A stretch of 13,329 nucleotides of DNA from Gammaproteobacteria bacterium (GTDB taxonomy: Bacteria; Pseudomonadota; Gammaproteobacteria; Steroidobacterales; GCA-2729495), in NCBI GenBank assembly GCA_023383735.1, contig JAHDYN010000013.1, positions 1 through 13,329 on the forward strand, read 5' to 3'. Position 1 is the stretch's first letter. The number at the start of each line of letters is the position of its first letter. A program made the position numbers and the translations under genes. Of this stretch, positions 7,003-13,329 are shown piece after piece. The notes under the pieces are model-generated. The model saw only the letters and a program-made list of their open reading frames with translations. It did not search any database and was not told the origin of the DNA.

Positions 7003-7047
7003 CCCTGGCGGCCCTGGCGGCCCTGGCGGCCCTGGCGGCCCGGCCGG
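7003..7047. repeat. 9-bp GC-rich tandem repeat (CCCTGGCGG), four perfect copies plus one degenerate
   Basis: CCCTGGCGG occurs four times without mismatch from 7003 to 7038, and a fifth unit CCCGGCCGG follows at 7039-7047. The array begins four bases after the stop codon of the hemerythrin-like gene. A related CCCTGGGCC lies in the last codons of that gene, so the array may have grown from it by slippage. Copy number could vary between strains. No function is evident. Confidence 0.85.
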
Positions 7048-7053
7048 CCCCGG

Positions 7054-7176
7054 TCAGGCGCGTTCGAAGGCCGGGACGACCTGCCCGGCGATCATCGACA
7101 GGACGACATCTCTTGTGCGAGTGAACTATCGAGGGCTGACAGCCAGAACGCCGAGGAGTATCTTCTTCGTCGCCAT
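7054..7176 (-). pseudogene. Short reading frame with a good ribosome site, interrupted by an in-frame TAG
   Basis: Within the roughly 260-base gap between the hemerythrin-like and haemoglobin genes, a minus-strand ATG at 7176 has a perfect GGAGGT (7192-7187) ten bases upstream. It encodes MATKKILLGVLAVSPR, then TAG at 7128-7126. Reading on in the same frame gives 23 more sensible codons ending SMIAGQVVPAFERA and TGA. A lysine-hydrophobic start like this could begin a signal peptide. It may be the remnant of a small gene broken by a nonsense mutation, or chance. I do not recognise a family. Confidence 0.25.
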
Positions 7177-7258
7177 GGTCGCCGGTACCTCCGTATGCTG
7201 ATCGCATGCGCGACCGGTTGCAGCGCCTTTAACTGATGAAAAAACGAGAAAAGACGAG

Positions 7259-7627
7259 ATGAGCAATAAATCGCTTTACGAAAGACTCGGTGGCTACGAT
7301 GCGATCCGTGCCGTGGTCAATGACCTGTTGCCACGCCTGCAGGCCGACCCGGTGCTTGCGCGTTTCTGGCAGCATCGCAGTGCCGATGGCATCGCGCGGG
7401 AAAAGCAGCTGCTGGTCGACTTTCTGTGTGCGCAGGCTGGTGGTCCGATGTATTACACCGGGCGCGACATGGTGCTGTCCCATCGCGGCATGAAGATCAG
7501 CGAGCGCGACTGGTCGGCCTTCATCGGTCACCTGAATGCGACGCTGGATGCCTTCAAGGTGCCGCAGGCCGAGCGTGCCGATGTCGTGGCCTTCATCCAG
7601 AGCACGCGGACCGAAATCGTCGAATAA
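7259..7627 (+). CDS. Group I truncated haemoglobin (TrHbI)
   Basis: This 122-residue haem protein has the 2-on-2 truncated globin layout. SLYERLGGYDAIRAVV opens helices A/B, and the E-F region reads AGGPMYYTGRDM followed by the proximal haem-ligand His75 in SHRGMKIS, as in group I proteins. Length matches the family. Such globins bind O2 and NO and often serve NO detoxification or electron transfer. The distal side is unusual: the B9-B10 pair, usually Phe-Tyr, reads Leu23-Leu24, and the E11 position (usually Gln) aligns best with Leu52, though Gln50 is nearby and the register is uncertain. The ATG at 7259 follows purine-rich AAGACGAG. The hemerythrin-like gene upstream, separated by about 260 bp, gives a possible shared role. 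A hairpin with a T-run follows the stop. Confidence 0.92.
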   Translation: MSNKSLYERLGGYDAIRAVVNDLLPRLQADPVLARFWQHRSADGIAREKQLLVDFLCAQAGGPMYYTGRDMVLSHRGMKISERDWSAFIGHLNATLDAFKVPQAERADVVAFIQSTRTEIVE

Positions 7628-7631
7628 ACCG

Positions 7632-7664
7632 GCGGCTCAGAGCCGCGGCAGTTTTTTCGCGGCT
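7632..7664 (+). terminator. Probable terminator between the convergent haemoglobin and LysR genes
   Basis: GCGGCT-cag-AGCCGC (7632-7646) forms a six-pair hairpin five bases before TTTTTT at 7652-7657, just after the haemoglobin stop. A second, mutually exclusive hairpin pairs AGCCGCG (7641-7647) with CGCGGCT (7658-7664) around the T-run. The T-run is further from the first stem than in a textbook terminator. The region also encodes the last LysR codons on the other strand. Confidence 0.4.
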
Positions 7665-8557
7665 GAATGCAGTGTGTCGATGAATGCCGCTGTGGTGGGG
7701 CCGGGTTTGCTGTCGGCGCGCATCACCAGCAGGCAGGACCAGTTGCGTGGTTTGGGCTGGCGTACCGGCAGTTCCACCAGGCTGCCGCTGCGCAGTTCCT
7801 CGCTGACCAGTCGGGCGGGGAGATACGAAACATAGTCCCCGTTCAGCAGCTGCTGCATGCACAGCTCCACTGAATTGCTCTCCATGCTGTGGCGAGGTGG
7901 CGCCAGTGCTGCAGCAGAGTACATGTCGCGCAGTTCGTTCCACAGGCGGCAGAAGGGACCGATGATCGCCCATTCGGCATCGACCAGGTTCTTCAGTTCC
8001 TGGCGCCCTTCGCCGGCTCGCGGGTGGTGTTTCCGGACAACGAAGATGTTCCGATCGGTATAGAGCGTCGTGGCACTGAAGCGCGCGTCGAGTTTGTCTT
8101 CCGGCTCATCGCAGATGGCGATGTCATAGAGGCCGCTGGCCAGCTGTTCCAGCACCACATGCGTGACCTGGCGCATGACCTGTACCCGGACCGTGGGCTG
8201 GCGCGTGCGGAAGTTGCGTATCGCGTCGGGCAGCAGGCAGCGGGTTGCCGTCGGGGTGGCACCAAGCCGCACCATCTCCCGGCCTGTGCCCATGAGGTTC
8301 TCCAGCTCGTCGCGAAAGCCCTTGAGCTCCGCCAGCGCCTTGTTTGCCCTCGGCAACAGCAACGCGCCGAAGGTGGTGGGGCCGATACCGTGCCGGGAAC
8401 CCTTCCGGCGTTCGAGGAGACGCCCACCGCACTCTTTTTCCAGCTGCTGGATGCTGCGGCTGATCGCCTGGGGCGTGACATTGACGCGCGCTGCGGCCTT
8501 GTGAAAACTGCCGGTCTCGATGACCGCCAGGAAATGCTGGAGTTGCCGGATTTCCAT
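7637..8557 (-). CDS. LysR-family transcriptional regulator
   Basis: This 306-residue protein has the LysR layout: a winged helix-turn-helix in residues 1-62 (MEIRQLQHFLAVIETGSFHK, then AAARVNVTPQAISRSIQQLE) and a periplasmic-binding-like effector domain from about 88 onward (GREMVRLGATPTATRCLLPD to the C-terminus). The usual length is about 300. The start is the ATG at 8557, where the canonical LysR N-terminus begins and GGGGAG precedes it; the frame is open to 8623 but the extension is not LysR-like. It diverges from the TonB receptor gene across 166 bp. LysR regulators commonly control the divergent neighbour with a small-molecule inducer, so the receptor, amine-oxidase-family and SDR genes are the likely regulon. 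The inducer cannot be read from the sequence. Confidence 0.93.
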   Translation of the reverse strand: MEIRQLQHFLAVIETGSFHKAAARVNVTPQAISRSIQQLEKECGGRLLERRKGSRHGIGPTTFGALLLPRANKALAELKGFRDELENLMGTGREMVRLGATPTATRCLLPDAIRNFRTRQPTVRVQVMRQVTHVVLEQLASGLYDIAICDEPEDKLDARFSATTLYTDRNIFVVRKHHPRAGEGRQELKNLVDAEWAIIGPFCRLWNELRDMYSAAALAPPRHSMESNSVELCMQQLLNGDYVSYLPARLVSEELRSGSLVELPVRQPKPRNWSCLLVMRADSKPGPTTAAFIDTLHSAAKKLPRL

Positions 8558-8723
8558 TGCTCTCCCCGGGGATCCCTTCCGCTGCTGACCCGACAAGGGC
8601 GGGTTGCTGCTCAAGAATAACAATTGCTGGTTTGGGGTGCGCCGTGTTTATACTCTCGCCATTGCAGGGAAGGTCATCCGGCCAGACGGCGGCTGACTGT
8701 TGGTTGTAATTGGGGGAATCAAA
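8558..8723. promoter_or_regulatory. LysR / TonB-receptor divergent intergenic region
   Basis: A possible plus-strand promoter for the receptor pairs TTGCTG (8624-8629) with TATACT (8649-8654) over a long 19-bp spacer. A second TTGCTG lies at 8604-8609, exactly 20 bp (two helical turns) upstream, with an AT-rich patch and CAATTG (8622-8627 region) between, so it could carry the LysR-protein binding site. Shine-Dalgarno GGGGGAA (8712-8718) sits six to seven bases before the receptor ATG. Assignments are by eye. Confidence 0.4.
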
Positions 8724-11303
8724 ATGCATACGAAGTTCCGCAGTCATCTGATTCGCGGCAGCGTCCTCGGTGTTTCTCTGCTGATGGTCGCGCCGATGGC
8801 CTCGGCACTTGAAGAAATCATCGTCAGCGCGCGCAAACGCGAAGAGAACCTGCAAATGGTGCCGGTTGCCGTCTCGGTGCTGACCTCGGAAGAGATCGCG
8901 AAGCTGAACATCACCAACATCGATGATGTCAGCAAGCTGAGTTCCAGCGTGATCTTCGACCAGGGCTTCGCGTCGCAGGATACGCGGATCACGATCCGCG
9001 GCCTGGCCCCCACACGTGGCCGGCAGAACGTGGCGGTACTGGTCGATGGCATCGATATCGCGAGCCAGGCGATCCAGACCAATGGCGGCGGCCTGTTGCT
9101 CAATCCGCGCCTTTTTGACCTCGAGCGGATCGAGGTCGTGAAGGGACCGCAGAACGCCCTGTACGGTCGCACGGCCTTCGCCGGTGCGGTCAACTACATC
9201 ACGCGCAAACCGAGCCGGGATTTTGAAGCGCGGGTCGGTACGGATATCGGCAACAACGGCCAGCTAGAAGTGCGGGGCGGCGTCAGCGGTCCCTTGCTCG
9301 GCGAAACGCTGCTCGGCGGCATCAATGTGGCAAGCTGGAACCACGATGGCTTCTACACCAATTCGGTAACCGGCCAGGATGTCGGTGGTACCGACGGTGA
9401 AGGTGTTTCCGGCACGCTGGTCTGGAACATCAACGACCGGATGTCGGCGACCTTTCATACCGAATACACCGACGACAACATCGAGCAGGCGCCCTATTCG
9501 GCAATCACGCCGATCGAGCTGAAGGATATTCCGCTGAGTGCGCGCACGGACCCCGATGGTGCCGGCCCGCTCGTCCCGGCCATCAACCCCAATCTGACGC
9601 AGATCGCGGCGGTCAACAGCCTGCCGGACGGCGACGATCTCGCGGTCACGCTGTCGGAAGATCCGCGTACCGGTGCCGACTACCCCGGTACCGACCGGAA
9701 GATCTGGCGAAACACCATCGACTTCACCATGGATTTCGATGGCATGAAGTTCACCTCGCTGACCCATTACGCGACCAGCGATGTATTCAGCTTCGAGGAC
9801 GGTCGCCGCGAGGGCAGCGTCTCGGACCCGGCCAAGACCACCGGCGCCGAATTCTGGCTGCGTGACGAAACCGACCTGTTCAGCCAGGAACTCCGCCTGC
9901 AGTCCACCACTGACGGGGCGGTTGCCTGGACGGTAGGCGCCCTGTACTGGGCCGAAGACAAGGATGTCCATGACGGCAGCGTCAACTGTATTTCGAATGC
10001 CGCGCCGCCGTTTGCACCGGGCCTCAACTGCGCGCCACAGCTGGCCGCAATCAGCTCGGACGCGCTGCGTTACATCGACCCCTGGAGCCAGGACACCGAT
10101 CACTGGTCCGTTTACGGCCTGGTGGAATGGGAATTCATGGACAGCTGGAAGCTGATCTTCGAGGGCCGCTACTCGGATGAAGAGGTGAAGGTGACCGGCC
10201 CCGATCGGCGTGATCCGGATGGCACCGGCCCGCTCTGCGCCCTGCCCCGGGCAGTCGACGGGCGTGGCCTGACTTTCCCGCCTTGCGCCAACTTCCCGGC
10301 CTCGCTCTCGGCAGCCTATGGCACCTTGTCAGACAAGGTCACCGACGACTTCTTCTCGCCGAAGGTGACGCTGCAGTGGCAGGCCTCCGCTGATGCGATG
10401 TATTACCTGTCGTGGGCCAAGGCCACCAAGCCCAAGGGCATCAGCATCGTCGGTGCACTGACCGGCTTCGATCCCGACGCCAGCAGCTTCGACGACGAAA
10501 CCCTCAACGTCTACGAGATCGGTGCCAAGACCGGCTGGCTGGACAATCGTCTGCTGGTGAACTCTTCGCTGTTCTACCAGGAGTTCGATGACAAGCTGGT
10601 GTCCTCCCAGAAACAGGATCCGGACACCGGCCTTTTGTTTGCCGCGCCAGTGAATGCATCGAAGGCCACGGTTTACGGTCTTGAGCTCGATATTGCCTGG
10701 CAGGCCACCGAAGCGCTGCAACTGACCGCTTCCTATACCTACCTCGACACGGAGTATGATGATTTCACCTCCCTGACCAAGGGTCCGAGCACCATTGCCG
10801 ATGCAGGGAATTGCACGATCGTGGAAGATCCCGCCCGTCTGGTTGCCGGTAGTGGCGTGGATGATGACTTCTGCCAGATCAACCTGTCCGGCAACGAACT
10901 GGAATATGCGCCCAAGCACGCGTTCGTGGGCGGCTACTCCTGGCGCCAGCCGCTGATCGGCGACACCGACTGGCTGTTCGAAGGCGATGTGATCTACCAG
11001 GATGATCGCTATCAGGATGCGGTGAACACGGTGGAGTTCGACTCATACACAATAGTCGATTTCCGCCTCGGCATCGTCAACAAGCAGTGGGACGTGATCG
11101 CCTACGTGGACAACGCCTTCGAAGACGATGCGATCAAGTCCTCGTTCCGCAACACCTATAACCAGGGCATCACGTTCTTCGGCGGCAGTTTCTCGCCCCT
11201 CGGGCCGCCGAGCACCTTTGTGCTGCCCGGCAACCAGACGCCGATCAAGCCTGACCAGCGCCAGGTCGGCCTGCGGGTGAACTACCGCTTTGGCGCACCG
11301 TAA
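8724..11303 (+). CDS. TonB-dependent outer-membrane receptor
   Basis: This 859-residue protein imports a ligand across the outer membrane using TonB energy. A signal peptide spans residues 1-28 (hydrophobic VLGVSLLMVAPMASA, cut after ASA), directly followed by a TonB-box-like LEEIIVSARKREENLQ. The plug domain follows (about 45-165) with ITIRGLAPTRGRQ, VLVDGI, RIEVVKGPQNALYGR and GAVNYITRKP. The rest is a 22-strand-type barrel ending VGLRVNYRFGAP, with the usual aromatic near the end. The six cysteines of the mature protein fall in three local pairs (422/436, 505/521, 697/717). The start is the ATG at 8724, with GGGGGAA upstream; a TTG at 8700 is less likely. A LysR gene diverges upstream, and a Tat-exported flavoenzyme gene follows after 27 bp, likely in one operon. 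The ligand is unknown; plug features do not distinguish siderophore from other substrates. Confidence 0.94.
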   Translation: MHTKFRSHLIRGSVLGVSLLMVAPMASALEEIIVSARKREENLQMVPVAVSVLTSEEIAKLNITNIDDVSKLSSSVIFDQGFASQDTRITIRGLAPTRGRQNVAVLVDGIDIASQAIQTNGGGLLLNPRLFDLERIEVVKGPQNALYGRTAFAGAVNYITRKPSRDFEARVGTDIGNNGQLEVRGGVSGPLLGETLLGGINVASWNHDGFYTNSVTGQDVGGTDGEGVSGTLVWNINDRMSATFHTEYTDDNIEQAPYSAITPIELKDIPLSARTDPDGAGPLVPAINPNLTQIAAVNSLPDGDDLAVTLSEDPRTGADYPGTDRKIWRNTIDFTMDFDGMKFTSLTHYATSDVFSFEDGRREGSVSDPAKTTGAEFWLRDETDLFSQELRLQSTTDGAVAWTVGALYWAEDKDVHDGSVNCISNAAPPFAPGLNCAPQLAAISSDALRYIDPWSQDTDHWSVYGLVEWEFMDSWKLIFEGRYSDEEVKVTGPDRRDPDGTGPLCALPRAVDGRGLTFPPCANFPASLSAAYGTLSDKVTDDFFSPKVTLQWQASADAMYYLSWAKATKPKGISIVGALTGFDPDASSFDDETLNVYEIGAKTGWLDNRLLVNSSLFYQEFDDKLVSSQKQDPDTGLLFAAPVNASKATVYGLELDIAWQATEALQLTASYTYLDTEYDDFTSLTKGPSTIADAGNCTIVEDPARLVAGSGVDDDFCQINLSGNELEYAPKHAFVGGYSWRQPLIGDTDWLFEGDVIYQDDRYQDAVNTVEFDSYTIVDFRLGIVNKQWDVIAYVDNAFEDDAIKSSFRNTYNQGITFFGGSFSPLGPPSTFVLPGNQTPIKPDQRQVGLRVNYRFGAP

Positions 11304-11330
11304 ATTGCAGAGAGCCAGGACCCGTCCATC

Positions 11331-12773
11331 ATGACAAGCACGCGTACCCGCCGACGGGTCCTCAAGCAAATCGCCGCCACTGCCGGTGTCATCGCCGCCG
11401 GCAGTGGCCTTGGCATTCCGGTGCGGGCAGCCAGCCGGCGTGATGCCGATGTGATCGTGGTCGGCGCCGGCCTCGCCGGTCTGAACACGGCGCTTACACT
11501 GCAGGATGCCGGTGTCAGCGTGCTGGTTCTCGAAGGCAGCAATCGCGTCGGCGGGCGGGTGATGACGCTCGATGATGTCCCGGGTCGGCCCGAGGCCGGC
11601 GGTACCGAGTTCGGTGCCGGTTACGCGCGCTGCCTGTCGATGCTCGACCGCCTTGGCGGATTTCCCATGCAGAAGTGGCTCGATACCGTCGAGCTGCCTT
11701 TTGCCCTGAATTTCGATGGCACGCTCATGCCGATGTCGGCCTGGCCGGAGTCACCACTCAACAAGATGGTGGGCAATGAGCGCTCGGCCGGCGGCCCGCT
11801 GATGGGGCCTTTTGGGCTGACCATGATGTATGCGCCGCGGCCCTCGCCGCTCAATGGCCTCGACAGTTGGCTGCTGCCGGAAATGGCCTCATACGACGTC
11901 AGCTACGGCGACTACCTGAAGAGCAAGGGTGCCAGCGAAGCGGCGCTGCGCTTCATCAGCAATGACATGCCTACCGGCGACGTCAACACGCTCTCGGCCC
12001 TGTGGCAGCACCGGCTGTTCCGCTTCCAGGAATTCATGGGCGGGATCGACGGACTCAACCGCATCGCCACCGGCGCCAGCCGTTTTCCCGAAGGCATTGC
12101 GAAGCTGCTCAAGCGGGAAATCGCCTTCAATACACAGGTCACGGCGATCCGTGCCGACAAGGACGGGGTCGAAGTCCGGACCCGATCCGGACGTACTTAC
12201 CGTGCGGGCCGGGTTACGGTCGCCGTGCCTTTGCCGCTGCTCCGCGAGATTGCCCTCGAGCCGGCGCTGCCTGCCCTGCAGGCCGCCGCCGTGCGCGAGA
12301 TTCCCTACGACAACATGGTCAACGTGTTCTTCGGCGTCAAGGAACCCTACTGGAAAGTGGATGGCCTGCCGAGCTCGCTGTGGACCAACCAGCCGATGGG
12401 CCGGATGTTTCACTTCAGGTCGGAGCAGGGCGAGTACCTCTGGATGAACGTGCGCCATCCGCAGTCACCGTGGATAAAGATGAAAGACGCCGACGTCATG
12501 CAGGACGCGACCAGGACCCTGCATCGCATGCGGCCCAGCACGGTCGGGCGCATCGAAGCCATCGCGGTGGTGAACTGGTCGGCTCATCCCTGGACGCGCG
12601 GCCACAATGTGTACCGCCTGCCCGGGCAGATTGCCCGGTTCGGCAATGTCGTTGCAGAGCCGCATGGCCGGGTGCATTTCGCCGGTGACCACACGGCGGC
12701 AACGATGATGGGCATGGAAGGCGCCATGGAGTCGGGCGAGCGCGCGGCGGTGGAGATCCTCCAGCTGGCCTAG
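11331..12773 (+). CDS. Tat-exported FAD-dependent amine oxidase-family oxidoreductase
   Basis: This 480-residue flavoprotein of the amine oxidase superfamily (monoamine/polyamine oxidase-like) is predicted to act in the periplasm. A twin-arginine signal is visible: TRRRVLK at 6-12, a hydrophobic stretch to about 30, and a possible cut after VRA (33). The FAD site follows: dinucleotide-binding VIVVGAGLAGL (Gly45, Gly47, Gly50), Glu68 for the ribose, and NRVGGRV at 71-77. The C-terminus has the second FAD motif, GRVHFAGDHTAATMMGMEGA. The substrate is not evident; the superfamily also contains carotenoid and porphyrinogen-type oxidoreductases, so an amine is not proven. It lies 27 bp after the TonB receptor stop and 35 bp before the SDR start, which points to an import-then-oxidise pathway. 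Confidence 0.9.
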   Translation: MTSTRTRRRVLKQIAATAGVIAAGSGLGIPVRAASRRDADVIVVGAGLAGLNTALTLQDAGVSVLVLEGSNRVGGRVMTLDDVPGRPEAGGTEFGAGYARCLSMLDRLGGFPMQKWLDTVELPFALNFDGTLMPMSAWPESPLNKMVGNERSAGGPLMGPFGLTMMYAPRPSPLNGLDSWLLPEMASYDVSYGDYLKSKGASEAALRFISNDMPTGDVNTLSALWQHRLFRFQEFMGGIDGLNRIATGASRFPEGIAKLLKREIAFNTQVTAIRADKDGVEVRTRSGRTYRAGRVTVAVPLPLLREIALEPALPALQAAAVREIPYDNMVNVFFGVKEPYWKVDGLPSSLWTNQPMGRMFHFRSEQGEYLWMNVRHPQSPWIKMKDADVMQDATRTLHRMRPSTVGRIEAIAVVNWSAHPWTRGHNVYRLPGQIARFGNVVAEPHGRVHFAGDHTAATMMGMEGAMESGERAAVEILQLA

Positions 12774-12775
12774 AA

Positions 12776-12808
12776 TGGTCGTCCTTTTTCCTGGAAGAAA
12801 GAAGACCA
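12776..12808. promoter_or_regulatory. 33-bp imperfect palindrome spanning the gap before the SDR gene
   Basis: The left arm TGGTCGTCCTTTTTCC and right arm GGAAGAAAGAAGACCA flank a central T at 12792; 13 of 16 positions pair and one more can form a G-U pair. It begins three bases after the amine-oxidase-family stop and ends one base before the SDR ATG, so the right arm contains the SDR's purine-rich ribosome site. As RNA it could fold over that site and limit translation; as DNA it could be an operator. It has no T-run after it and is unlikely to be a terminator. Confidence 0.55.
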
Positions 12809-13329
12809 ATGCAAACCATCGTCATTACCGGCAGCACCCGCGGTATCGGCAAGGGGCTCGCCTGTGAATTCCTGAAGCTCGGCCATCGCGTGGTGGTCAC
12901 CGGCCGCAGCCAGGCGGCCGTGGATGCGGCGACCGCGGAGCTGGCTCCGCTGGGCGAGCTGCTGGGCTGCGTCTGCGATGTCCGCGACATGGCCTCCCTC
13001 GAGGCAGTCTGGTCAGCGGCGGTCGCACGCTTTGCCCGCGTCGACATGTGGATCAGCAACGCAGCGGTGGCAACCGATCGTGCGCTGCTCGCCGACCTGC
13101 CTGCCGACCAGATCGCGGCCACCATCGAGACCAATCTGCTCGGCACGATCTACGGCACCAGGGTGGCGCTGGCCGGCATGCTGCGTCAGGGTGGCGGCAG
13201 GATCTACACTTTCGAGGGCTTTGGCAGCAACGGCATGATGTCGCCCGGCCTCACTACCTACGGCAGCAGCAAGTATGCGTTGCGTTACTTCACCCGATCC
13301 CTGGCAAAGGAATACCAGGACTCGCCGGT
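12809..13329 (+). CDS. Short-chain dehydrogenase/reductase, 3' end beyond the window
   Basis: The visible 173 residues form an SDR Rossmann fold for NAD(P)-dependent oxidation or reduction. TGSTRGIG at 7-14 is the cofactor loop, TGR at 31-33 with Arg33 favours NADP(H), SNAA at 83-86 replaces the usual NNAG, Asn109 is the structural catalytic Asn, and Tyr151-x3-Lys155 (YGSSK) is the active-site pair. The segment IYTFEGFGSNG carries no serine at the usual 13 residues before the tyrosine; Ser140 is the nearest, a pattern I recall from plant NYC1/NOL chlorophyll b reductases and their bacterial relatives. The ATG at 12809 follows GGAAGAAAGAAGA. The gene runs off the window end. It is likely the third gene of the receptor-flavoenzyme operon; its substrate is unknown. 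Confidence 0.9.
   Translation, partial: MQTIVITGSTRGIGKGLACEFLKLGHRVVVTGRSQAAVDAATAELAPLGELLGCVCDVRDMASLEAVWSAAVARFARVDMWISNAAVATDRALLADLPADQIAATIETNLLGTIYGTRVALAGMLRQGGGRIYTFEGFGSNGMMSPGLTTYGSSKYALRYFTRSLAKEYQDSP

Overview
The window is GC-rich, high-coding-density proteobacterial DNA, most likely from a non-enteric gammaproteobacterium. The basis is the hemX-hemY pair, close orthologues of the Escherichia coli YadG/YadH ABC exporter, a NudC-type NADH pyrophosphatase, and a large TonB-dependent receptor of the kind common in aquatic and soil gammaproteobacteria. No rRNA, tRNA, insertion sequence, integrase or CRISPR array was seen. Species or order cannot be fixed from this stretch.

Left block (1-4078). 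Two operons diverge from a short AT-rich region at about 2431-2551. Leftward run an FlhD-like protein, then yadG (ATPase) and yadH (permease), which overlap by 4 bp. Rightward run an FlhC-like protein and nudC, 9 bp apart. FlhD and FlhC normally form the flagellar master regulator FlhD4C2 and are encoded together as flhDC. Here the two halves are divergent, each heads an operon with non-flagellar genes, and the FlhD-like protein appears to hold two FlhD-like units in tandem. Two near-identical 18-bp inverted repeats (TTGGTC-N6-GACCAA type), 41 bp apart, lie between them. This is the most unusual part of the window and could be a repurposed FlhDC-type switch.

Middle block (4079-7664). hemX and hemY, membrane proteins linked to haem biosynthesis, overlap by 4 bp on the minus strand, but hemC and hemD, their usual upstream partners, are absent. 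Divergent from hemX is a RIC/YtfE-like hemerythrin protein, followed by a 9-bp tandem repeat, a degenerate short reading frame, and a group-I truncated haemoglobin with an unusually apolar predicted distal pocket. The block suggests haem supply together with NO/O2 handling.

Right block (7637-13329). A minus-strand LysR regulator diverges from a TonB-dependent receptor, a Tat-exported FAD amine oxidase-family enzyme and an SDR oxidoreductase cut off by the window end. These look like an uptake-and-oxidation locus for an unidentified small molecule, probably controlled by the LysR protein. An imperfect 33-bp palindrome fills nearly the whole gap before the SDR and covers its Shine-Dalgarno sequence.
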